Shown here: positions 1-7,940 of the stretch, in pieces
How positions within the stretch are numbered: position 1 is the first letter of the stretch
Layout of the letters: every line of letters starts with the position of its first letter
Assembly (NCBI GenBank): GCA_934702115.1
Contig: CAKUYF010000012.1
Span: forward strand, 1-14,895
DNA from: an uncultured Eubacteriales bacterium
GTDB taxonomy: Bacteria > Bacillota > Clostridia > Oscillospirales > Acutalibacteraceae
Direction: 5' to 3'
DNA: 14,895 bases
Position numbers and translations under genes: made by a program
Notes under the pieces: model-generated
Database searches by the model: none
The model's input: only the letters and a program-made list of their open reading frames with translations
Told to the model about the DNA's origin: nothing

Positions 1-72
1 GTTACATGCATTAGTATTTATAATATAAAAATATAACAATGGTAATACTTGGCGGAGGTGTAAAAGTTTAAA
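1..72. other. Leader region upstream of rlmN
   Basis: This AT-rich stretch has stop codons in all three forward frames. It ends with a strong Shine-Dalgarno GGAGG at 54-58, 14 bases before the TTG start of rlmN. In related genomes the 16S rRNA methyltransferase gene rsmB often lies just upstream. The few codons visible here before the stops are too short to recognise as its end. I see no clear promoter. Confidence 0.5.
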
Positions 73-1107
73 TTGGATAAAAATGATATTAAATCTATGT
101 TTTTTGAAGAAATTTTTGAAGAAATGTCAAAAGAAGGCATTGAAACATATAGAGTACGTCAAGTATACGATTGGATTGCTAAAGGTGTAACTTCTTTTGA
201 TGAAATGACCAACTTACCTCTTGCGTTTAGAGAAAAGCTAAAGCTTAAGTATAATTTATTAGGCGTAAGAATAAAAGAAAAGAAAGTTTCTTTAGATTCT
301 ACAGTGAAATATTTGTTTAGTTTATATGATGATGAGTTTATAGAAGCTGTAATCATGAAATATAAGCATGGTTATTCGATGTGCATTTCAACGCAAGCAG
401 GTTGTAAGATGGGGTGTGCTTTTTGTGCGACAGGTAAAGGAGGATTTTTCAGAAATTTATTTCCAAGTGAAATGCTGTCTCAAATTGAGACAGCTCAAAA
501 GGATTTGGATATTAAGATATCTAATGTTGTTCTTATGGGTATGGGAGAACCGTTAGACAATTATGCAAACGTAATAAGATTTTTAAAGCTTTTAACATCT
601 CCGGACCGTTTGAACATAGGAGCAAGGCATATTTCTCTTTCAACCTGTGGAATTGTAGACAGAATTTATTCTCTTGCAAAAGAAAAGTTACAAATAACTC
701 TTTCTGTGTCTCTTCATGCCCCCAATGACAGGATAAGAAGCAAAATAATGAGAATAAATAATAAGTGGGGTATTAAAGAGTTAATTGATTCATGTAAGTA
801 CTATATTGAGCAAACTAATCGACGTATATCTTTCGAATATGCTATGATTAAAGGTGTAAATGATTCTTTGGAAAACGCAAATGAGCTTGGAAAGCTTTTG
901 CAAGGGATGCTATGTCATGTAAATTTAATTCCTTTAAATGCTTCTTCGAGCTGTAATTGGCAGAAAAGTTGCCTTAGTGATATCTATCGGTTTAAAAGTG
1001 CACTTGAAAAATACCGAATCAACACAACAATCAGAAGAACTCTAGGTAAAGATATTGATGGTGCATGTGGTCAACTTAAGTATAAACATACACAAAGAGG
1101 AGGTTAA
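73..1107 (+). CDS. rlmN: Dual-specificity rRNA/tRNA adenine-C2 methyltransferase RlmN
   Basis: This cytoplasmic radical-SAM enzyme methylates C2 of adenosine 2503 in 23S rRNA, and of A37 in some tRNAs. The 344-residue length is normal for the family. The radical-SAM cluster motif CxxxCxxC is C111, C115 and C118 (QAGCKMGCAFCATGKGG), MGMGEP lies at 155-160, and the C-terminal GACGQL carries C332, which matches the cysteine that is methylated in the RlmN mechanism. The N-terminal helical accessory domain spans about residues 1-90. The start is TTG at 73, the first usable codon after an in-frame stop at 61-63, with GGAGG at 54-58. The 14-base spacing is long, but prpC shows a similar 13-base spacing. 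The gene leads the run into prpC, whose ribosome-binding site lies inside the last codons of rlmN. The family assignment is secure. In vivo substrates are inferred from the family. Confidence 0.97.
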   Translation: MDKNDIKSMFFEEIFEEMSKEGIETYRVRQVYDWIAKGVTSFDEMTNLPLAFREKLKLKYNLLGVRIKEKKVSLDSTVKYLFSLYDDEFIEAVIMKYKHGYSMCISTQAGCKMGCAFCATGKGGFFRNLFPSEMLSQIETAQKDLDIKISNVVLMGMGEPLDNYANVIRFLKLLTSPDRLNIGARHISLSTCGIVDRIYSLAKEKLQITLSVSLHAPNDRIRSKIMRINNKWGIKELIDSCKYYIEQTNRRISFEYAMIKGVNDSLENANELGKLLQGMLCHVNLIPLNASSSCNWQKSCLSDIYRFKSALEKYRINTTIRRTLGKDIDGACGQLKYKHTQRGG

Positions 1108-1116
1108 TTTAGATAA

Positions 1117-1848
1117 ATGGAGTTTTACAGTAAAACTGATATTGGAAAAAAACGAAAAAGTAACCAAGATGCTGTAGCAGGGCAGTTGATTTCTCCTACG
1201 TTAGCTTGGAGTGTAGTATGTGACGGCATGGGTGGAAACAATGGCGGAGATATTGCAAGTAATATAGCGGTAAAAGAAATTTTTAAATATATGAACACAC
1301 TTCTTAAAGATAAAAAGAGCAGTGAAGATATTAAAAGACTCATGGAATATGCTATTGAATGTGCTAATAAAAAAGTGTATGACAAGTCGCTGGAAGATGA
1401 TCTGCTAAGGGGAATGGGTACTACAGTTGTCTTGGCAGTAGTAAGCGATATGAATTTACAAATTTTTCACGCGGGAGATAGCAGGGCATACGTAATTGGT
1501 AAGAACGGTATAAAACAAATAAGCGTGGATCACTCTATTGTTCAAGAAATGGTAAACAGCGGCGAAATTACTGCCGAAGAAGCTAGAAATCATATTCAAA
1601 AAAACATTATTACTCGTGCACTGGGAGTAAATGAAGAAATTCAGTTAGATTATAACGAAATACCCTTAGAAAATGAAGACGCAGTAATGTTATGCACTGA
1701 CGGTCTTTCGAATCATTTAGAAGATCAGGAAATTTATAAATTTTTTTGTAAGTATAATTTAAATAAAGTTCCCAAGTTGCTAGTAGAGGAATGTAATGCA
1801 CGGGGCGGAAATGATAATATCACAGTTTCAATAATTAAGTGCAACTAA
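1117..1848 (+). CDS. prpC: PP2C-type Ser/Thr protein phosphatase (PrpC/Stp)
   Basis: A soluble, metal-dependent phosphatase that reverses phosphorylation by the neighbouring PASTA kinase. Its 243 residues match the bacterial PrpC/Stp1 size. PPM motifs are visible in order: NQDA with D18, CDGMGG with D36 and G37, GMGTT at about 99-103, HAGDSRAY with D121, LCTDGLSN with D195, and GGNDNITV with D233. These supply the acidic ligands of the two-metal centre. The start is ATG at 1117; an in-frame stop at 1114-1116 excludes anything longer. The Shine-Dalgarno AGGAGG overlaps the rlmN stop, which suggests translational coupling. The gene ends 50 bases before prkC, the standard phosphatase-kinase pair of Bacillota. 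Phosphatase activity is inferred from the intact motifs, and the specific partner from gene order. Confidence 0.97.
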   Translation: MEFYSKTDIGKKRKSNQDAVAGQLISPTLAWSVVCDGMGGNNGGDIASNIAVKEIFKYMNTLLKDKKSSEDIKRLMEYAIECANKKVYDKSLEDDLLRGMGTTVVLAVVSDMNLQIFHAGDSRAYVIGKNGIKQISVDHSIVQEMVNSGEITAEEARNHIQKNIITRALGVNEEIQLDYNEIPLENEDAVMLCTDGLSNHLEDQEIYKFFCKYNLNKVPKLLVEECNARGGNDNITVSIIKCN

Positions 1849-1898
1849 TAAAAAGTGACTTTAATTATACTTAAAAGCGGAATAGGAGAGAAAAAAGC

Positions 1899-3920
1899 TT
1901 GGATAAATACACAGGAAAAAGATTAGACGCCAGATATGAAATACAAGAGCTAATTGGCGTAGGAGGTATGGCGGTAGTATATCGAGCTTACGATATTATA
2001 GAAGATAAGATTGTTGCTATAAAAATCCTTAAAGATGAATTTTTAGGTAACCGAGAGTTCGTGCGTAGATTTAAAAACGAATCTAAAGCAATTGCAGTTC
2101 TTTCGCATCCTAATATAGTTCAAGTATATGACGTAAGCTTCGGGACTAAAATTCAGTATATCGTAATGGAATATATAGACGGTATAACCCTTAAAGAGTT
2201 TATTTCCCGCCAAAAAGTAATAAATTGGCATGATGCACTTTATTTTGTAAATCAGATCTTATCTGCTCTTCAGCATGCTCATAGTAAGGGAGTAATTCAT
2301 AGAGACATTAAACCTCAAAACATTATGCTTCTAAAAGACGGTACTATCAAAGTAACTGATTTTGGCATAGCTCGTTTTTCAAGAAATGAAACTCAAACTA
2401 TGACTGATCGGGCAATAGGTTCAGTACACTATATCTCACCAGAGCAAGCTAAAGGCAGTGTAATTGATGAAAAAGCAGATATTTACTCTGTAGGAGTAAT
2501 GCTTTATGAGATGTTAACCGGAAAATTACCATTTGAAGCAGATAACGCCGTATCTGTGGCTATTATGCAAATGCAAACCAAACCAAGCCCTCCTAGAGAA
2601 ATAAATCCGGATATTCCCCAAGGGCTTGAAGATATAACTTTACATGCAATGGAGAAAAACCCGGTTAATAGATATGCAAGTACTGATGAAATGATTTCCG
2701 ATCTCAAAAAGTTTCAGGAAGATCCCACAATACATTTTGAATATAAGTCCTTTGTTGATGATACTCCTACGAAATACATTGATAAAGTAGGAGAAGTAAA
2801 TCGTTCTAAATCCGATTACGGAGATAATTTTAACAAAGAGGAAGAAAAGAAACGCACTAAAGCTGGAGTTATTGCAGGAGGCATAGCGGTAGCAGTAGGT
2901 TTATTTGCCTTAGTATTCATTTTTGCTGCATGGTTTAATTCTTGTGGAATGAGTAAAGCGAAGGATGTTGATGTACCGAATCTTATTAATATGAAGCTTG
3001 CAGACGTACAAAATAATCCGGATTATAAATTTATTTGGAAAGTTGAATCTGTTTATGATAGTTCAAAACTAGAAGGGATAATAATTGATCAAGAACCTCT
3101 TCCGGGTTCGAAAAAAATTAAAGAAGGTTCAACAATATCGTTAAAAGTAAATAGTTTTGGAGTATTGGTTACTGTTCCTTCGGTAAAAGGAATGACAGAA
3201 GAAGTGGCTAAGAATAAAGTATCAAATTTAGGGCTTAAATGTGAAGTTCTTACTATAAATAGTAATGATACTGCTGAAGGATTAGTGTGTAATGTAGATC
3301 CTCGCGAAGACACAAAAGTAACGGCGGATACAACTATCAGACTTTATGTAAGCAAAGGGCCTATTGAAGAAAAGATAATTGTTCCGAATGTTATAAATAA
3401 ATCTCTTGAAGCCGCTAAAGATGAGCTTTCTGCTGCGGGATTGAAAGTAATAGATAACATAATTTATGAAACCAGTGACAAAGAAAAAAATACAGTTATT
3501 TCTACTGATCCTCTTCCTGGAGTTACAGTTTCCAAAAATGCACAGGTTAAAATTACAGCAAGTTCAGGAGTAAAAAAGGAAAGAACTATTGAAGTACCAA
3601 TAGATCTTCCGGCTGGTGTAGAATATGAAATAACAGTATCTTCTTATATTAATGGTGTTTTTGAGTCCTCCAAAAAAGTTATTCCGGCATATAATGGAAC
3701 TTATACTGTATATGTGAAAGGAACCAGTGGCAAGAAAACGCTTAATGTTAATATAGACGGATCACAGTATAGAGTTTATGAAATTAATTTTGATCTTTCT
3801 TCAAATAATGTAAAGAAAACTAAATCTTTTGATTATAAAGTAAAATCATCTACATTAATTCCGGAAAAAATAGATGACGAGAAAGAAGATGACGAAGATG
3901 TAGAATATGGAAATAATTAA
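1899..3920 (+). CDS. prkC: Membrane Ser/Thr protein kinase with three PASTA domains (PrkC/Stk1 type)
   Basis: A single-pass kinase that senses muropeptides or lipid II outside the cell and phosphorylates cell-wall, division and germination targets inside. The kinase domain covers about residues 12-275: glycine loop GVGGMAVVY, lysine K42, HRDIKPQN with D136, DFG at 154-156, and an activation loop with T165, T167 and T169, typical of autophosphorylation clusters, followed by GSVHYISPEQA. A basic juxtamembrane segment precedes the transmembrane helix at about 322-346. Three PASTA repeats follow, at roughly 357-417, 423-487 and 492-558. A further beta-rich region runs from about 560 to 655, and the protein ends in an acidic tail rich in D and E. 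The start is TTG at 1899 with AGGAGAG 8 bases upstream. The next gene here is murA; in many Bacillota it is the ribosome GTPase gene rsgA. The 673-residue length is normal. Confidence 0.97.
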   Translation: MDKYTGKRLDARYEIQELIGVGGMAVVYRAYDIIEDKIVAIKILKDEFLGNREFVRRFKNESKAIAVLSHPNIVQVYDVSFGTKIQYIVMEYIDGITLKEFISRQKVINWHDALYFVNQILSALQHAHSKGVIHRDIKPQNIMLLKDGTIKVTDFGIARFSRNETQTMTDRAIGSVHYISPEQAKGSVIDEKADIYSVGVMLYEMLTGKLPFEADNAVSVAIMQMQTKPSPPREINPDIPQGLEDITLHAMEKNPVNRYASTDEMISDLKKFQEDPTIHFEYKSFVDDTPTKYIDKVGEVNRSKSDYGDNFNKEEEKKRTKAGVIAGGIAVAVGLFALVFIFAAWFNSCGMSKAKDVDVPNLINMKLADVQNNPDYKFIWKVESVYDSSKLEGIIIDQEPLPGSKKIKEGSTISLKVNSFGVLVTVPSVKGMTEEVAKNKVSNLGLKCEVLTINSNDTAEGLVCNVDPREDTKVTADTTIRLYVSKGPIEEKIIVPNVINKSLEAAKDELSAAGLKVIDNIIYETSDKEKNTVISTDPLPGVTVSKNAQVKITASSGVKKERTIEVPIDLPAGVEYEITVSSYINGVFESSKKVIPAYNGTYTVYVKGTSGKKTLNVNIDGSQYRVYEINFDLSSNNVKKTKSFDYKVKSSTLIPEKIDDEKEDDEDVEYGNN

Positions 3921-3977
3921 CTGATTTATATTTATTTAAATTTATAATTTATTTTAAAATTAAGAGGTGCAAGTGTT

Positions 3978-5258
3978 GTGGATAGAATAATTATTTCAGG
4001 GGGAAAGAAGCTATACGGGAAAGTTTCTATAAGCGGAGCTAAAAATGCTGCATTAGCGATACTTCCCGCAGCTGCACTTTCAGATGGGGTATGTAGGATT
4101 GAGAATGTACCTAATATTAGTGACATTACACTTATGTGTAAGTTACTAGAGGATCTTGGTGCTAATGTAAGGATGTTAAATAAAAATACAATAGAAATTG
4201 ATCCTAGAAATATGAGATGTGAGGTAGCTTCCTATGATATTATGAGGAATATTAGAGCTTCTTGTTATCTTTTAGGGGCACTTCTGGGAAGATTTAACGA
4301 GTCTAAAGTATATTTACCCGGAGGCTGCGATTTCGGAATTCGCCCTATTGATCAGCATCTTAAAGGATTTAAAGCTTTGGGAGCGGATTATTCTTTGGAT
4401 GCGGGAATGGTGAAGGTAAAATGCGATAAATTAGTAGGGAGTAACATATATTTGGATGTTGTTTCCGTAGGTGCCACAGTGAATATAATGTTAGCAGCTG
4501 TTAAAGCTGAAGGTCTTACAGTGATAGAGAATGCAGCGAGAGAGCCTCATATTGTAGACCTAGCTAACTTCTTAAATTGTATGGGTGCAGATATAGTAGG
4601 TGCCGGAACAGATATTATAAAAATAAAAGGGGTAAAAAAACTTAGCGGTATAAATTACTCCATAATTCCTGATCAAATAGAAGCAGGAACTTACTTGACT
4701 ATTGCCGCTGCTACAGCAGGAGATATAACCATTGAAAATGTAACTCCGAAACACTTAGAATCCATTACTGCTAAACTTAAAGAAATCGGTGTGGAAATTC
4801 ACGAATATGGTGATTCAATTAGAGCTAAAGGTAATAAGGAACTCAAAAAATGTAATGTTAAAACAATGCCGCATCCTGGGTTTCCTACTGATATGCAACC
4901 TCAAATTACTACACTTCTTTCTCGCGCTAAAGGTACAAGTATAGTAAACGAAGCAGTTTGGGATAATAGATTTAGATATATAGAAGAGCTACGTAGAATG
5001 GGAGCTAATATTTCAGTAGACGGTAGACTTGCGGTAATTGAAGGGGTAGATGAGCTTATCGGTGCGCCAGTTAAGGCTACAGATCTTCGAGCAGGGGCTG
5101 CTTTGGTTATTGCGGGTCTTTCTGCTAAAGGAATTACTACAATTGAAGACATCAAGCATATAGAACGTGGATATGAAAATATGGTAGAGAAGCTTCAAAG
5201 TATAGGTGCGGAGATTTCAAAGGTGAGCGAAGTTGACACTCAAGAAGAAGTAGGTTAA
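3978..5258 (+). CDS. murA: UDP-N-acetylglucosamine 1-carboxyvinyltransferase, copy 1
   Basis: Transfers enolpyruvate from PEP to UDP-GlcNAc, the first committed cytoplasmic step of peptidoglycan synthesis. All key positions are present: K22 (AKNAA), catalytic cysteine C117 in the mobile loop LPGGCDFGIRPID, D305 (GFPTD), D369 and R371 (TDLR), and R397 (ERGYEN). Because the cysteine is kept rather than replaced by Asp, fosfomycin sensitivity would be expected. The start is GTG at 3978, 10 bases after GAGG at 3964-3967. It lies 57 bases after prkC and 29 bases before the yycJ-like gene, probably in the same transcript. A second full-length murA lies at 10246-11502. The two differ enough to be the MurA1/MurA2 paralogues common in low-GC Gram-positives rather than a recent duplication. 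I cannot say which copy corresponds to MurAA or MurAB. Confidence 0.97.
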   Translation: MDRIIISGGKKLYGKVSISGAKNAALAILPAAALSDGVCRIENVPNISDITLMCKLLEDLGANVRMLNKNTIEIDPRNMRCEVASYDIMRNIRASCYLLGALLGRFNESKVYLPGGCDFGIRPIDQHLKGFKALGADYSLDAGMVKVKCDKLVGSNIYLDVVSVGATVNIMLAAVKAEGLTVIENAAREPHIVDLANFLNCMGADIVGAGTDIIKIKGVKKLSGINYSIIPDQIEAGTYLTIAAATAGDITIENVTPKHLESITAKLKEIGVEIHEYGDSIRAKGNKELKKCNVKTMPHPGFPTDMQPQITTLLSRAKGTSIVNEAVWDNRFRYIEELRRMGANISVDGRLAVIEGVDELIGAPVKATDLRAGAALVIAGLSAKGITTIEDIKHIERGYENMVEKLQSIGAEISKVSEVDTQEEVG

Positions 5259-5271
5259 GAAAGTTTACGAG

Positions 5272-5279
5272 AAAGGAAG
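5272..5279 (+). promoter_or_regulatory. Ribosome-binding site that places the yycJ-like start at ATA
   Basis: AAAGGAAG sits here, with its last base 8 bases before the ATA codon at 5288. The preceding gene stops at 5258. No ATG, GTG or TTG follows this site in the MBL frame until TTG 5405, which is more than 120 bases away and could not use it. Confidence 0.7.
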
Positions 5280-5287
5280 AATAAACT

Positions 5288-6061
5288 ATAAAATTTTATC
5301 CTCTTTTTAGTGGAAGTAAAGGAAATAGTACTTATATAGAGTTTTCTTCTGGTGAAGGTATTTTAGTAGATGCGGGTAAGAGTACTAAGCAAATAGAGTT
5401 AAGTTTGTCTAAAAAAAAGATAGACATAAATAAAATAAAAGGAATAATTTTAACTCACGAGCATACAGATCATATTTCAGCTTTGAAAGGTCTAATTCAA
5501 AAGTATAATTTAAAAATATATACTTCTAAAGGTACTTTAGAATGCCTTAGATTCAAGGGAATACTAGGTAATAAAAGGGAAGCTCAAATAATGTCTGAAG
5601 GTAGAGAATATGAAATAGGATTTGCGTCTATTTGTCCTTTCGCTCTTCCTCATGATTGTGCAGAAGGCTTAGGATATGTAATAACTTCACGTGAAGGAGA
5701 AAAATTGGCTATATGCACGGATCTTGGCTATATTCCTGAAAAGATCAAGAATTCGTTAAAAGGATGTGGAAATGTAATTATTGAATCTAATCATGATACT
5801 ATGATGTTAGAAAATGGCCCGTATCCTTATAGTATAAAGAGAAGAATTTTATCGGAATTAGGTCATCTCTCCAATAGGGCATGTTCAGAGATACTACCGT
5901 TTTTAGTAGAAAATGGCACTAAAAATATAATACTTTCTCATTTAAGTTCTCATAATAATTTGCCCGCTCTTGCTTTAGAGAGTGCTTATTGCGCTTTACA
6001 TAATTGCGGGATACGTCCGGATATAGACGTTTCTGTTTCGGTAGCTCCTGTTTTCAGTTGA
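5288..6061 (+). CDS. yycJ: YycJ/WalJ-type metallo-beta-lactamase-fold hydrolase, apparent ATA start
   Basis: A predicted cytoplasmic metal-dependent phosphodiesterase or nuclease of the YycJ/WalJ branch of the MBL superfamily, a family linked to coordinating replication with wall growth and division. Counting from ATA at 5288 the protein has 257 residues, a normal family length. The metal motif is THEHTDH (H57, H59, D61, H62), with further candidate ligands H122, D145, H193 (GHLSN) and H218. The frame opens after a stop at 5282-5284 with residues reading KFYPLFSGSKGNST and then ILVDAGKST. This is the characteristic YycJ N terminus, with ATA exactly where Met is expected. The first conventional start, TTG at 5405, would delete the first 39 residues, including the SGSxGNS strand. 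A non-canonical AUA start is the best reading; a sequencing error or ATG-to-ATA mutation is the alternative. It is probably the last gene of the rlmN operon. Confidence 0.9.
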   Translation: MKFYPLFSGSKGNSTYIEFSSGEGILVDAGKSTKQIELSLSKKKIDINKIKGIILTHEHTDHISALKGLIQKYNLKIYTSKGTLECLRFKGILGNKREAQIMSEGREYEIGFASICPFALPHDCAEGLGYVITSREGEKLAICTDLGYIPEKIKNSLKGCGNVIIESNHDTMMLENGPYPYSIKRRILSELGHLSNRACSEILPFLVENGTKNIILSHLSSHNNLPALALESAYCALHNCGIRPDIDVSVSVAPVFS

Positions 6062-6110
6062 TATAAAAGTCCTATTTTAGCAAAAAGTCTAGAAAATTGA
6101 AAATAATAAG

Positions 6111-6138
6111 ATTCTAAATTTTAATTAGAATAATTTTT
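6111..6138 (+). terminator. Weak AT-only terminator-like hairpin after the yycJ-like gene
   Basis: ATTCTAA at 6111-6117 pairs with TTAGAAT at 6125-6131 around a 7-base loop, followed by AATTTTT. The stem has a single G:C pair, so it may be only a weak or backup terminator for the upstream operon. Confidence 0.3.
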
Positions 6139-6240
6139 ATATATTTAATAAAATAAATATTTTACTTTTTCAAGTAGAAGTATTATTTAACATTCTAAGG
6201 TTAATGATTAAAAATTTATTTACTATTTTTTGAATTCAAA

Positions 6241-6270
6241 GAAAAAATCCAGCCATAAGCTGGACTTTTT
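6241..6270. terminator. Bidirectional intrinsic terminator
   Basis: A perfect 6-bp stem TCCAGC / GCTGGA (6248-6253 with 6259-6264) surrounds the 5-base loop CATAA. It is followed on the + strand by CTTTTT and preceded by an A run, which reads as TTTTTT on the - strand. It can therefore end both the rlmN-yycJ transcript and the - strand Gly-Gly peptide gene, whose stop is about 40 bases away. Confidence 0.85.
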
Positions 6271-6310
6271 AATTATATTAATTTTTATATGTAATCAAGA
6301 AAGTAGTATT

Positions 6311-6628
6311 TTAGAAATTAACTTCCTCCATAATCTCAATTACATTTGTATTATAACCCATACTTCTAGCATGTTGCTCAGCTCTTGCTAATGTATAAAA
6401 AGCATATTTTTTTTCATTTCTACAATACAATGAATCAGGATTTGATCCAACTATGTAATATGGGGAACAATATCTGATCAGTTCAGGTGCAATCCACTCA
6501 TTCCAATTACCTTCTGAGTCAGTGTTTTTTTCAATAAAAAATTGCACAAGTCCTCCTGTAGGGATTATTTTAAATATTTCCCCACCTGATACTTTTTCCA
6601 ATTCTTCATTGTTCAATTTTCTAAACAT
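6311..6628 (-). CDS. Gly-Gly (double-glycine) leader peptide, bacteriocin-like or signalling peptide precursor
   Basis: A 105-residue product whose first 16 residues, MFRKLNNEELEKVSGG, fit the double-glycine leader consensus (LSxxELxxIxGG). Such leaders are cleaved by C39 peptidase-containing ABC exporters (PCAT/ComA type). Cleavage after G16 would release an 89-residue product starting EIFKIIPTGG, with two cysteines (C54 and C69, possibly a disulfide) and several aromatics. The end, from about residue 74, looks like a beta-alpha-beta unit with a helix rich in A, R and Q. No exporter, immunity gene or modification enzyme is next to it, so the exporter would have to act from elsewhere. ATG at 6628 has an AAAAGG Shine-Dalgarno, a consensus promoter upstream and a terminator downstream, so it is a one-gene transcription unit. 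Leader recognition is confident. Whether the product is antimicrobial, a signal or another secreted protein is open. Confidence 0.85.
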   Translation of the reverse strand: MFRKLNNEELEKVSGGEIFKIIPTGGLVQFFIEKNTDSEGNWNEWIAPELIRYCSPYYIVGSNPDSLYCRNEKKYAFYTLARAEQHARSMGYNTNVIEIMEEVNF

Positions 6629-6678
6629 TCATACCAACCTTTTCATTTTCTATTTTGTAACTCATAATTACAAGTTTA

Positions 6679-6707
6679 ATTATAGTTTAATCATGTGAGT
6701 TTGTCAA
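6679..6707 (-). promoter_or_regulatory. Perfect sigma-A-type promoter of the Gly-Gly peptide gene
   Basis: On the - strand TTGACA (6702-6707) and TATAAT (6679-6684) are separated by exactly 17 bases, and the ATG follows about 50 bases downstream of the -10. Both hexamers are full consensus, which suggests strong vegetative expression unless a repressor acts on it. Confidence 0.88.
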
Positions 6708-6810
6708 CTTAATTTTTTTAGAATATAAACATAACAAAACTGAATAAAAATTACCTAAATTATATATACATATTATAAAAGCTAAATAAATCCCAGAATA
6801 TAAACTAGTA

Positions 6811-7896
6811 TTATTTTTGTATCTTGCTATAAATTTTATAGAAAATAGTTCCAAATATTATAGCTAGATAAAAAGTTATTGATCTGCAAATTAACATGGC
6901 ACTGGATAACTTATGAGGAGTCAAGTATCCGCTAAATATAGTAAGAAAGGATTTTTCAGCTGTACCGGCTGACCCGGGAAGAGGAGTAAAAGAGGAAATA
7001 GTATTTGTGAGCATTTGGCTAAAAATTGATTCCAAAATTTGAGCTTTAACTTCCCCAAAAGCTTGAAATACCCAAAAAGGAATAGATAATAGTGCTGAAA
7101 GTTGAATGAAGGTATAGAAACAAAGCTTAATATTTAAAAATTTATTTTTTTTCATTTTAGAATTTATTTGAACGAAAAAATCCAACTTAGAATTTAAATC
7201 TTTTAAAGTACTTTTATAGTCTTTTACTATGTGAATTTTGCAAAACAGACGCAAGAAAAAATCTATTATATTTAGGGTTAATTTTTTATTTGTTGAAAAT
7301 AGAAAAAGGGAAAATATCATTGCCCCTTGAAATACAATTCCTATTATAAGAGCTGCTATATATTCGGTAGGAAGACTTTTTACTTTTTGGAAAGAAAATA
7401 TTATTGATAAAAATAAGTATATTAGAAATGTAATCTGATATATAAAGAATTTTTTGGTTACTATTGAAAGCGAAGCACTTTTATCAATATTTCTTTTAGT
7501 AAGCTCTACGACTTGTATTGGCTGCCCTCCAATTCCCAAAGGAGTAAGGAGGGTAAAATACTGTCCTATAACACTTACTACAAATACTGAAAATCTTTTT
7601 TGAAGCTGTGTATGTGGAGTAGAGTTTATAATGTTATATAATACAAGACTGTCGAAATACCATGAAAGTAGAAATAAGAAAATTGCTAAAGCGATAAATT
7701 CTAAATTTAGAGAAGGAAATAAATTAATGAGGTTTAACAGGTTATTATCGACAACACAAAAATACACCAAGATTCCAAAAGATACCAAAATCAAACATAC
7801 ATTAAGTAGAGATTTGATCTTTCTCTTAGTTATTTTTTTCTTACTATAGGTATTTGAAGAATTAATTGATTCGAGTTTTAAATTAAAATTTTTCAT
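6811..7896 (-). CDS. Flippase-like integral membrane protein (MprF/AglD transmembrane domain family), paralogue 1
   Basis: A 361-residue polytopic membrane protein of the family named after the lysylphosphatidylglycerol synthase transmembrane region (MprF N-terminal flippase domain; also YbhN and AglD). Hydrophobic segments are visible at about 29-48, 61-88, 145-168, 178-201, 254-275 and 335-357. The family signature loops are present: TPLGIGGQP at about 118-126 and PLPGSAGTAE at 305-314. There is no C-terminal aminoacyl-transferase domain, so it is not a full MprF. It probably moves or handles a lipid-linked glycan or glycolipid. It lies 44 bases downstream of the glycosyltransferase gene and shares the same layout with the protein at 8953-9984. 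I see no strong Shine-Dalgarno before its ATG, so translation may be coupled or weak. Confidence 0.88.
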   Translation of the reverse strand: MKNFNLKLESINSSNTYSKKKITKRKIKSLLNVCLILVSFGILVYFCVVDNNLLNLINLFPSLNLEFIALAIFLFLLSWYFDSLVLYNIINSTPHTQLQKRFSVFVVSVIGQYFTLLTPLGIGGQPIQVVELTKRNIDKSASLSIVTKKFFIYQITFLIYLFLSIIFSFQKVKSLPTEYIAALIIGIVFQGAMIFSLFLFSTNKKLTLNIIDFFLRLFCKIHIVKDYKSTLKDLNSKLDFFVQINSKMKKNKFLNIKLCFYTFIQLSALLSIPFWVFQAFGEVKAQILESIFSQMLTNTISSFTPLPGSAGTAEKSFLTIFSGYLTPHKLSSAMLICRSITFYLAIIFGTIFYKIYSKIQK

Positions 7897-7940
7897 AGAA
7901 TTATTTTTGCCGAAAAATTTTTAATTATTATTTATTAATT

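Larger units (their letters stand above)
6062..6310. other. AT-rich spacer between convergent genes
   Basis: No coding frame with homology or a good ribosome-binding site is visible. The stretch holds an AT-only hairpin at 6111-6138 and a solid bidirectional terminator at 6241-6270. Otherwise I see only AT-rich sequence. Confidence 0.6.

Noticed and set aside
39..71. Ten-codon mini-ORF (ATG 39 to TAA 69) overlapping the rlmN ribosome-binding site
   Set aside because: It could be a leader peptide, but it has no Shine-Dalgarno and its Gly codons are just the GGCGGAGGT of the rlmN site.
1125..1385. Antisense reading frame inside prpC
   Set aside because: It lies fully opposite the phosphatase motifs, has no ribosome-binding site and its hydrophobic, Ser/Leu-rich translation is typical of a reverse-frame shadow. 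The same applies to other frames opposite rlmN, prkC and murA.
73..1913. Shared TTGGATAAA at the starts of rlmN and prkC, with a near copy before prpC
   Set aside because: It encodes Met-Asp-Lys with AT-rich codons at two unrelated genes and looks like convergence rather than a regulatory repeat.
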